Source of the DNA: Desulfobacula sp.
GTDB taxonomy: Bacteria; Desulfobacterota; Desulfobacteria; Desulfobacterales; Desulfobacteraceae
Length of the DNA stretch: 12,671 nt
Assembly (NCBI GenBank): GCA_029940245.1
Contig: JAOZRF010000035.1
Coordinates: 1-12,671 of the forward strand
Reading direction: 5' to 3'
In this document: positions 6,490-12,671 of the stretch, piece by piece
Layout: every line of letters starts with the position of its first letter
How positions within the stretch are numbered: the first letter of the stretch is position 1
Position numbers and translations under genes: made by a program
Notes under the pieces: generated by a model
What the model was told of the DNA's origin: nothing
The model's input: only the letters and a program-made list of their open reading frames with translations
Database searches by the model: none

Positions 6490-8042
6490 TGTTAAATCCT
6501 TTATATATTCGCATGGCACAAGCCTTTTGGATACTGATCCTGGCCCTTATTCCGGTTCTGTGGCCCATTGACTGCTTTTCTCAAAACCTGGATCAAAACT
6601 TGAATCCGGCATTGAATAAGAATTTGAATCGGAACCCGAATCAACAGGTAAATCTTGCCTTGACTCTGGCCCAGGCCCTTAAACTCGCCCTGGAAAACAA
6701 TCCTGATATCCGGATAAACCGTCTGGAACTTGGGATTCAACAATCTGAAGTCAAAAAAAAACTGGCCGAGTATATTCCTTCCCTTAATCTGGATTCTTCC
6801 TATACACACAGGGAGGATGATCCGGATACCTCTGGTCTTACAACAAAAAATCAACACTATATGGCCGGTATCTCCCAGAAGATTCCCCTGGGAGGCTCGC
6901 TGTCTTTATCTGTTAATTATGGCCGATTTGATTATTCACCCTTTCATACAGAATTTACAAGTTACAAGTTAGGCCCGGGTTTTTCCATAGAATCCGTTAC
7001 GAACACCATGGATGTCGCATCCAGGGATGAATATTATACGGGAATCTCTCTGTCCTACAGCCATCATCTTTTAAAAGACGGCATTGTGGGGCCTGCCTTT
7101 GCCTCCATCAGAGAAAGCCGGTTTAATCGTGATATTCAAAAAGATTTTTTAAGCCGGTCCCAGACAAATCTTATCAGAATGGTTGAAACGGCATTTTACC
7201 AGACAGCATTAAGACAAAAGGAAATAGACGTCTACCATGGCATACTTGATATCAACACCCAGTTGCTGGCAAATTTAAAATCAAAACAGAACCTTGGCAT
7301 GATACCTGAAATTGATGTTATGTCAGCCCAGATTAAAGTTAATGAAGCAAACGAACAGGTATTATCGTCACAAGCTGCCTTTGAAACCAGCGCACAAAGT
7401 CTTAAAACCCTGCTGAACATAAAGGATCAGATAAAGGTCATCACCAGGTTTCAGACAAATGAACCATTAGGACAATTAGATGATCTGGTCCTGCTTGCAA
7501 TGGATAACAACAAAGAGCTGGCCTTTTTAAGAACAAACCTTAAAAAAGAAAAACTGCTGCTGGCCGTTGCAAAAAATCAATATCTTCCCCAGGTTGATCT
7601 CTATGTCAATATCAATCAAAAAGGTCATGGATCTTCTATCGGCAAGGCAAACGATCTGGAAGAAACAGAATATAATGCCGGCATTATTTTTATATATCCT
7701 TTTTATCCATTGGATCCCAAAGAAAATTACCTACAGTCAAAAATGAGATTTAAAAAAACAAAACTACAGCTCAGGCAAGCAGAGCTTAAAATCACAAACC
7801 AGATCAATACACTTTATTGCCGGATACAATTGGCTGAAAAAAAAATAAAGGTTCAGACCCGACAGCTCAAAATTCTTAAAGAACGTATGTCACTTGCATT
7901 AAAGGCCTTTAAAGAAAGACTCATTGACCTTAAAATCGTATATGACATCCAGGATGACCTGATATCAGGAGAACAAAAATATTTATATTATCTCTTTGAC
8001 CTTCAGAGTTTGAATGCTTCGCTTACCGCATTAACACAATAA
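6486..8042 (+). CDS. TolC-family outer-membrane efflux protein
   Basis: A 518-residue outer-membrane channel that would complete the secretion conduit. The N-terminus has a Sec signal: R9, a hydrophobic core at about 14-28, and probable cleavage near CFSQ (30-33). The mature protein begins with an Asn-rich tetrapeptide repeat (34-57). The typical TolC opening follows: LTLAQALKLALENNPDIRINRLELGIQQSE. Strand-like segments with SLSVNYG and SLSYSHHLLKDG, and long amphipathic helices in two halves (about 210-300 and 410-515), match the duplicated outer-membrane efflux domain. The length fits the family. The ATG overlaps the HlyD stop by 4 bases. A second ATG at 6489 is possible. It is the last gene of the operon and ends just before repeat-derived DNA and a bidirectional terminator. 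Confidence 0.93.
   Translation: MMLNPLYIRMAQAFWILILALIPVLWPIDCFSQNLDQNLNPALNKNLNRNPNQQVNLALTLAQALKLALENNPDIRINRLELGIQQSEVKKKLAEYIPSLNLDSSYTHREDDPDTSGLTTKNQHYMAGISQKIPLGGSLSLSVNYGRFDYSPFHTEFTSYKLGPGFSIESVTNTMDVASRDEYYTGISLSYSHHLLKDGIVGPAFASIRESRFNRDIQKDFLSRSQTNLIRMVETAFYQTALRQKEIDVYHGILDINTQLLANLKSKQNLGMIPEIDVMSAQIKVNEANEQVLSSQAAFETSAQSLKTLLNIKDQIKVITRFQTNEPLGQLDDLVLLAMDNNKELAFLRTNLKKEKLLLAVAKNQYLPQVDLYVNINQKGHGSSIGKANDLEETEYNAGIIFIYPFYPLDPKENYLQSKMRFKKTKLQLRQAELKITNQINTLYCRIQLAEKKIKVQTRQLKILKERMSLALKAFKERLIDLKIVYDIQDDLISGEQKYLYYLFDLQSLNASLTALTQ
6585..6656 (+). repeat. Asn-rich tetrapeptide repeat in the mature N-terminus of the TolC-like protein
   Basis: Residues 34-57 read as six tetrapeptides: NLDQ, NLNP, ALNK, NLNR, NPNQ, QVNL. 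The underlying 12-bp units have diverged (AACCTGGATCAA, AACTTGAATCCG and so on), so the expansion is not recent. It lies between the signal peptide and the first helix of the channel domain and is probably a flexible periplasmic tail. Confidence 0.65.
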
Positions 8043-8043
8043 A

Positions 8044-8080
8044 AAATTGGGGTCAGTAAATAGGGTTCAGACCACATTTA
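8044..8080. repeat. Intergenic GGGGTYAG-type repeat remnant downstream of the TolC gene
   Basis: AAATTGGGGTCAG at 8044-8056 matches AAATTGGGGTTAG at 497-509 in 12 of 13 bases, and GGGTTCAGACC at 8063-8073 is a second degenerate copy of the same GGGTYAGACC module. Sequences of this type are common between genes in sulfate-reducing deltaproteobacteria, often near REP-associated tyrosine transposase genes; that link is from memory and no transposase gene is seen here. It begins 2 bases after the channel stop codon. Confidence 0.5.
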
Positions 8081-8105
8081 AAATTACTGGGGCGTTGTCC
8101 ACAAT

Positions 8106-8162
8106 AAAAAAAGCCTGGTTATGGGATTTACGTGCCGAAGATCCAATAATCAGGCTATTTTG
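8106..8162. terminator. Bidirectional terminator between the two convergent operons
   Basis: AGCCTGGTTAT (8112-8122) pairs with ATAATCAGGCT (8146-8156) to form an 11-bp stem with one G-T wobble, closing a 23-base loop whose ends (GGAT and ATCC) may pair further. An A run (8105-8112) precedes the stem and a short ATTTT run (8157-8161) follows it, so the hairpin can stop transcription from either side. The stop codon of the minus-strand epimerase gene (8155-8157) overlaps the right arm. Confidence 0.75.
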
Positions 8163-9117
8163 TAAAGATTGAAGATAAATTTGATTGAGGGATAAAACCC
8201 GTGTCTAACATTTTTTTATTATCAAAAATTAAATCGTTTGCAAGCTTGTTGTAAAATGAATAAATCCAGACTGATTTGGTTTTTAATAGAAAGGATAAAA
8301 TGCGGGCTGGTATTTTAACCAGGGACAAGGGGATGGGAATCACTATTCTTGCGGGTTGATATTTTGTTTTCTGAAATATTTCTATAATCTCATTAAAAGA
8401 GTAGGCCTGCTCGTCACATACATTTATAATATTATAAAACGGCAGCCGCATCTCCTGTTTCACTCTAAAATCAATAAACCCCACTAAATTTGCTCTGGCA
8501 AGGGCAGACATTTTCTGTTTGCCTGAGCCAAATCGCAGATAAGCCAATTTCTTTGGACTAAACACCCTTTTTTCAAGGTTCATACTCCACTGGGCATCAT
8601 AGACAGGGGCAAGACGTAAAATATCAAGCTTTTTCAAGCGCTTTGCCCCATAGAATTTTTTCAACCGGTTTTCAGCATTCAACTTGCTTTGGGCATAGTC
8701 ACTTGTGGGAAGACATTTGTCTGTTTCCTTTATCGCTTTTTCGCTCTGATTTTCTCCATACACTGAAATCGAAGAAAGAAAAATAAAATAAACCCCGAGA
8801 TTGCCTGCAACAGCAGCCCTGGCAATTTTTTCCGTTGCCAGGCTGTTGATACGCTCATATAAGGCTGCTGATTTTTTATTGCTCAGTTTCTGATGGGCAA
8901 GGCCGGCACAATGAATTACCACATCAGGCAGATAGGTCTTACAGATATGCGTAAGTGCATTTTCATCTTCAATATCCACATATAGTGAAACGTAATTTTT
9001 TTGATCCGTCAAACAAGGCCGGCTGTCCAGGGCAATAACGCTATATGTCAAAGAAAGCGCCTGACATACTGCCTGACCAATAAACCCGGACCCACCTGTA
9101 ACCAGAATTGTTTTCAT
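8155..9117 (-). CDS. NAD-dependent epimerase/dehydratase, extended SDR family
   Basis: A 320-residue nucleotide-sugar enzyme of the extended short-chain dehydrogenase family. The cofactor motif TGGSGFIG (7-14) sits directly at the N-terminus, followed by an acidic residue after strand 2 (LDSR, about 30-33). The catalytic set is visible: S115/S116 in FLSSISVYGE and Y141-A-Q-S-K145. Such enzymes change or reduce the sugar of UDP- or dTDP-sugars in the cytoplasm. The SSISVYGE pattern and the neighbouring PglA/WbpU-like glycosyltransferase recall WbpV-type N-acetylsugar dehydrogenases and UDP-sugar 4-epimerases, but the substrate cannot be fixed. The start was set at the ATG at 9117, because the longer frame to 9156 runs into the methyltransferase gene and would place 13 odd residues before the Rossmann strand. 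It is the last gene of the cluster. Confidence 0.9.
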   Translation of the reverse strand: MKTILVTGGSGFIGQAVCQALSLTYSVIALDSRPCLTDQKNYVSLYVDIEDENALTHICKTYLPDVVIHCAGLAHQKLSNKKSAALYERINSLATEKIARAAVAGNLGVYFIFLSSISVYGENQSEKAIKETDKCLPTSDYAQSKLNAENRLKKFYGAKRLKKLDILRLAPVYDAQWSMNLEKRVFSPKKLAYLRFGSGKQKMSALARANLVGFIDFRVKQEMRLPFYNIINVCDEQAYSFNEIIEIFQKTKYQPARIVIPIPLSLVKIPARILSFLLKTKSVWIYSFYNKLANDLIFDNKKMLDTGFIPQSNLSSIFTK

Positions 9118-9125
9118 TTCATAAC

Positions 9126-10034
9126 CTATTTCTCCCGCTTTCCAACAGCATGCCAATAGGGTAAAGTTGTTGCAATTATTATTTCACTTAAACCTGCATT
9201 TTCCATCATAGATTGCACCTCCCTTCTTGAAAAGCGCTGTTCCAGGGAAGTTCCAAATCTATCCAGTGCATCATTGCGAATAATATAGAATGGCTGATTC
9301 TGATACATATTTAATGGTAATTTATTGGCCATTTTAGAAAGCCCAAGGTTTATTAATAAACGGCCTGTAAGTATTACCGGCATATACACTGAAACAGCAA
9401 TAAAATCACAAACAATTTTCTTTATTATTGCAGGTAATGAACTGATAAGTTTGCGCATTGCAGTGACAATTTTTAATATTGTTTTGAAAATAAATCCCTT
9501 ATTTTCGAGATCATAGTATAGATAAACATAAAAATACCCACCTGTTTTTACTTTTTTAACGCAGTCATTCATAGCTTTCTGCGTATCTGGTATATGGTGT
9601 AAAACCCCCACACTCATAGCAAAATCAAAGGTTTCATCATTAAATGGAATATTATCCGTTGAAGCTTTTGACAGCCTGATATTATTTGCAGGCCCAATTA
9701 ATTTATCTGCAACAAAAACAGCATCACTGGGGTCAACAGCCTCCATAAAACCCACCTTATCCAGCAGATATTTTGACCAGCGACCCGTTCCGCATCCAAT
9801 ATCAATAGCATAGGTATTCTTATTAACCATTTTATCATTAATAATATCAAAATACATTTTACCTAAACGATCTATTTCAATATCATCGAATTCATGAAAC
9901 TTTGCCCATTCTTCTCCAAAAGAATCAACTACACTTTGATCAATATTTTTGCCATCAGACTCATCAAAGCAATGTATTTCATTAAAACCCGCAGATACTA
10001 TTCTGGTTGTTGATTGATTAAAATTTTTTTTCAT
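9126..10034 (-). CDS. Class I SAM-dependent methyltransferase
   Basis: A 302-residue methyltransferase with a clear Rossmann core. Motif I is AIDIGCGTG (76-84), the acidic region after strand 2 is AVDPSD (99-104), and motif II reads DFAMSVGVLHHIPD (137-150), typical of UbiE/Coq5-like and polysaccharide-associated methyltransferases. SAM would be the methyl donor; a sugar or lipid-linked glycan is the likely acceptor from context. The segment after the core has a basic, hydrophobic stretch (about 182-235, including FIAVSVYMPVILTG) that may hold the enzyme at the membrane, where lipid-linked sugars are built. Its ATG overlaps the glycosyltransferase stop codon by 4 bases, and 8 bases separate its stop from the epimerase start, so it is part of the same operon. 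Confidence 0.88.
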   Translation of the reverse strand: MKKNFNQSTTRIVSAGFNEIHCFDESDGKNIDQSVVDSFGEEWAKFHEFDDIEIDRLGKMYFDIINDKMVNKNTYAIDIGCGTGRWSKYLLDKVGFMEAVDPSDAVFVADKLIGPANNIRLSKASTDNIPFNDETFDFAMSVGVLHHIPDTQKAMNDCVKKVKTGGYFYVYLYYDLENKGFIFKTILKIVTAMRKLISSLPAIIKKIVCDFIAVSVYMPVILTGRLLINLGLSKMANKLPLNMYQNQPFYIIRNDALDRFGTSLEQRFSRREVQSMMENAGLSEIIIATTLPYWHAVGKREK

Positions 10035-11164
10035 TTCAGCACAATTCTATATAATCGCATTGTTTTGTTTATAACTATTTTATCTGTAAAATATTTAGCC
10101 GCCATCTGCCTTGAATATCTCCCCATCTTCTTTCTTAAACATGAATCCTTGATCAATTCTTCCATCTTATCGGCCAGGATTTCTCTATTCTGGGGTGGGA
10201 CAAGCCAGCCATTTTTACCTGCATGGACAATCTCCCGGCACCCCGGCACATCTGCCGCTATAATTGGTTTTCCACAGGATGCAGCTTCGATCAACCCTTT
10301 TGGAAGCCCTTCTCTGTAAGATGGAAGCACAACAATATGCGATCGACGTAATATCTCCGGCATATTTTTTTTAAATCCCCACCATTCAACAATCTTTTCT
10401 CTATTCCAGCGTTCAAGAATTTTCAATGGGACAGCATTTGGATTTTCTTTGTCAGGGATGCCTACTAATACTGTTTTAAAACCAATCCCCCTTGATTTGA
10501 GTATCCGGGTTGCATCGACAAGTTCTCCAATACCCTTGTCCCAGATCATTCTGGATGCCAGCATGACAACAATCTCGCCTTCAGGTTCCGGTCCTTCACT
10601 AAATTTTGAAATATCAACACCTGATCCGGGAATCAGTACAGCTCTCTTTTTTGTTAAAATTTTATGTTTAATAAAAAAACTTCTGTCTTCTTTATTCTGA
10701 AAGATCCCATGGGAAGAATGAGATAAAAAAGCCAGGCGATAGCCTGCTAAAAAAATCTTTTTCAGCAACCTTGTTCTAAAATTATCATTTCTTGAAAAAA
10801 CAAAGCCCAACCCGGCAATGGCATTAATACATTTAATTTTTTTGGACACCAATGCGGCAAGGGACCCATATAAAACAGGTTTTACTGCCACATGGTGCGC
10901 AATGTCGGGTTTTTCCCTTAAATAAATCCCCATGATTTCGATCAAAGTCTTTAGTTCACCAAGGATATTGCGGCCGGACCGCTTCATACGGATGGGAACC
11001 ACCTTAAATCCATGGGATAATAATTCGTTCAAGCCTTTATTTATCCGGGTGGCAACAATGACTTCAAACCCTTCTTTCCGGGCCTGTAATGCAATGGAAA
11101 GTCTGTGGGATAAAAAATACCAGTCTTCTGTCACCAGGAACAGCAATTTTTTTTTATTTCCCAT
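10031..11164 (-). CDS. GT4-family glycosyltransferase (PglA/WbpU-like)
   Basis: A 377-residue GT-B fold glycosyltransferase, the usual length for family 4. The N-terminal acceptor half contains HHVAVKPVLYGSLAALV and INAIAGLGFVFS (about 90-124), a pattern I associate with PglA/WbpU-type enzymes that add N-acetylated hexosamines to lipid-linked sugars. The donor half shows ASRMIWDKGI (203-212) and the E-x7-E motif EGLPKGLIE (E285, E293), followed by GKPIIAADVPGCREIV and NGWLVPP. It should work on the cytoplasmic face of the inner membrane, transferring a sugar from a nucleotide donor. The start overlaps the end of the amidotransferase gene by 11 bases and its stop overlaps the methyltransferase start, so translation is probably coupled. 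The exact sugar is unknown. Confidence 0.9.
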   Translation of the reverse strand: MGNKKKLLFLVTEDWYFLSHRLSIALQARKEGFEVIVATRINKGLNELLSHGFKVVPIRMKRSGRNILGELKTLIEIMGIYLREKPDIAHHVAVKPVLYGSLAALVSKKIKCINAIAGLGFVFSRNDNFRTRLLKKIFLAGYRLAFLSHSSHGIFQNKEDRSFFIKHKILTKKRAVLIPGSGVDISKFSEGPEPEGEIVVMLASRMIWDKGIGELVDATRILKSRGIGFKTVLVGIPDKENPNAVPLKILERWNREKIVEWWGFKKNMPEILRRSHIVVLPSYREGLPKGLIEAASCGKPIIAADVPGCREIVHAGKNGWLVPPQNREILADKMEELIKDSCLRKKMGRYSRQMAAKYFTDKIVINKTMRLYRIVLK

Positions 11165-12671
11165 ATACGCTGACCCATGCCTGAAACATCAGGATATTCC
11201 ATATTTGATACTGATAGTTCTGCTTTCCGGACAAATGCAGATTCCATAGCGACCTGACTTCTTTTCCATTAAAAAAACCTTCATTTTTTAATCGCACAGG
11301 ATTGAGCATTTCCTCTGCCCATGGTCTCAAAGGGCCTCTGAGCCATTGATCCAGTGGAATTTGAAATCCTTTTTTGGGTTGATTTACAAGGGATGGAGGT
11401 AAAAACCGGTATAAACAATTTTTAAGGATTAATTTGCCTTGAGTTTTTGATATTTTATACTGAATGGGAATTTTCCAGGAAAAAGCAACCACATCAGGGT
11501 CAAGGAACGGAGATCTGGCTTCAAGGCTTGATCCCATGCTGGCCCGGTCAACCTTTGTCATGATGTCGTCACACAAATAATTCCGCATATCCCAATACTG
11601 CATCAACTGGGTAAAATCGCTGATATTGGCCAAATCTTTTGACCTTGGCCCCAACTGCGGGTACTGCGGACATTTGGTCTTATTCAAAATAACTTTTTCA
11701 GGGTCTGACCACCAGGCCGTTAACAGGGTATAAAATTCTTCTCTGGTCCGGGCAGTGATAAGACTGGATAACTTTGCAATTTTAGCACCAGGGTTTGACT
11801 GCTTGAATTTTTCAGGAACAAATCTGCTCCCCGCATCAAACAGCCGCTCCCATTGTTCAGGCCTTAATGCCTCCATTAAATATTTTGCACCCTTTTTCAT
11901 GAAACAAGGATATCTTTCCATGGTTTCCCAGACCGATCTCCCCCAGAAATGACGGTTGTACCCGGCAAACAGTTCATCCCCCCCATCTCCGGACAGAGCA
12001 ACGGTAACGTACTTTTTTGTCAACATGGAAATAATACTGACCGGAATCTGGGAGGAATCTGCAAAAGGTTCATCAAACAGAACCGGCAAATCAGGGATAA
12101 GATCCATGGCTTCTTTTGGACTCGCATACAGTTCCGTGTGATCAGTCCCCAGGTGATGTGCCACTCTTTTGGCCTGCCCTGCCTCATCATACCCTTTTTC
12201 ATTAAAACCAATGGAAAATGTTTTAACAGGAATCTGGTTATTTTTCTGCATCAAGGCCACAATCAAAGAAGAATCAATCCCGCCTGATAAAAAAGCCCCC
12301 AGGGGGACATCTGACAACATCCGAAACGATACGGATTTTTGCAGAACTTTTTCCAGAGAATTGATCATTTCCTCTTCAGATCCTGTCATGGGATGATTAA
12401 TGCCATCTTTGGCAATCTGTGCCAGGTTCCAGTATGGAGTTTCATTTCTAAGGCATAACCCTGCCATATCAGATCTTGAAATCTCAATAAAATGGGCTGC
12501 AGACAATTTCTTAATATTTTTATAAATGGAATATGGGGTTGGAATATAAGAATACTTTAAAAAAAGAGGCATGACGGCATGGTCTATTTCAGGCTTGAAC
12601 TCAGGATGGGCATGAAATGCCTTGATTTGTGAACCAAAAAATAAAATACCGTTGTTAAAACCATAATACAC
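11154..12671 (-). CDS. Asparagine synthase (glutamine-hydrolysing)-type amidotransferase, N-terminus missing
   Basis: The visible 505 residues run to the natural stop at 11154, but the gene continues past the right edge. The first residues (YYGFNNGILFFGSQIKAF) belong to the later part of the glutaminase domain, so about 130 N-terminal residues with the catalytic Cys2 lie outside; the GTG at the edge is not a true start. The synthetase domain is complete: the ATP-pyrophosphatase loop SGGIDSS (129-135 of the visible part), LSGDGGDELFAGYNRH (227-242) and SLEARSPFLDPDV. These enzymes use glutamine nitrogen to form an amide through an adenylated acid. In polysaccharide clusters AsnB-like enzymes are thought to amidate sugar acids or related groups rather than make free asparagine. 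The tight link to a glycosyltransferase gene supports that here, but plain asparagine synthesis cannot be excluded. Confidence 0.93.
   Translation of the reverse strand: MYYGFNNGILFFGSQIKAFHAHPEFKPEIDHAVMPLFLKYSYIPTPYSIYKNIKKLSAAHFIEISRSDMAGLCLRNETPYWNLAQIAKDGINHPMTGSEEEMINSLEKVLQKSVSFRMLSDVPLGAFLSGGIDSSLIVALMQKNNQIPVKTFSIGFNEKGYDEAGQAKRVAHHLGTDHTELYASPKEAMDLIPDLPVLFDEPFADSSQIPVSIISMLTKKYVTVALSGDGGDELFAGYNRHFWGRSVWETMERYPCFMKKGAKYLMEALRPEQWERLFDAGSRFVPEKFKQSNPGAKIAKLSSLITARTREEFYTLLTAWWSDPEKVILNKTKCPQYPQLGPRSKDLANISDFTQLMQYWDMRNYLCDDIMTKVDRASMGSSLEARSPFLDPDVVAFSWKIPIQYKISKTQGKLILKNCLYRFLPPSLVNQPKKGFQIPLDQWLRGPLRPWAEEMLNPVRLKNEGFFNGKEVRSLWNLHLSGKQNYQYQIWNILMFQAWVSVYGK

Noticed and set aside
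6730..6972. Plus-strand 80-codon frame inside the TolC gene, as a possible hidden peptide
   Set aside because: It is out of frame within a solid coding region, and the sequence has no leader-peptide or signal features.
9118..9156. 13-residue N-terminal extension of the epimerase
   Set aside because: It overlaps the methyltransferase gene and would precede the Rossmann strand that normally starts within a few residues of the N-terminus.
1..12671. CRISPR array, tRNA, rRNA or complete insertion sequence
   Set aside because: No regularly spaced repeats, no cloverleaf-like or rRNA-like stretches and no transposase frame were seen; nearly all bases are explained by the listed genes.

Overview
The window suggests an anaerobic deltaproteobacterium of the Desulfobacterales type. 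This is inference from the AT-rich but Gram-negative gene style, the GGGGTYAGACC-type intergenic repeats and the general look of the proteins; no rRNA or marker gene is present to prove it. Two operons converge on a short intergenic region at 8043-8154.

Left part, + strand. Positions 1-186 hold the C-terminal end of an unrecognised protein. A 91-residue membrane protein follows (219-494) and ends in a strong terminator-like hairpin. Next is a tight four-gene operon (537-8042): an ABC exporter with fused membrane and ATPase domains, a 935-residue M16 zinc protease with a lipoprotein signal (PqqL-like), a HlyD-family periplasmic adaptor and a TolC-family outer-membrane channel. The genes are separated by 1 or 0 bases or overlap by 4, so they are probably translated together. 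The exporter, adaptor and channel form a complete type I secretion machine. The M16 protease is the unusual member and would sit in the periplasm, probably on the outer membrane, where it could trim the exported substrate. No obvious cargo gene lies in the window.

Right part, - strand, read from 12671 down to 8155. A truncated asparagine synthase-type amidotransferase is followed by a GT4 glycosyltransferase, a SAM-dependent methyltransferase and an extended SDR sugar epimerase/dehydratase, with overlaps of 11 and 4 bases and then an 8-base gap. This looks like the distal end of a surface polysaccharide (O-antigen or exopolysaccharide) cluster that makes and modifies a sugar.

The two operons share a bidirectional terminator at 8106-8162. 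The most interesting features are the M16-containing exporter operon, a 12-bp tandem repeat that multiplies start codons and ribosome-binding sites at the exporter's 5' end, a possible attenuator just before it, and related GGGGTYAG repeats on both sides of the operon.
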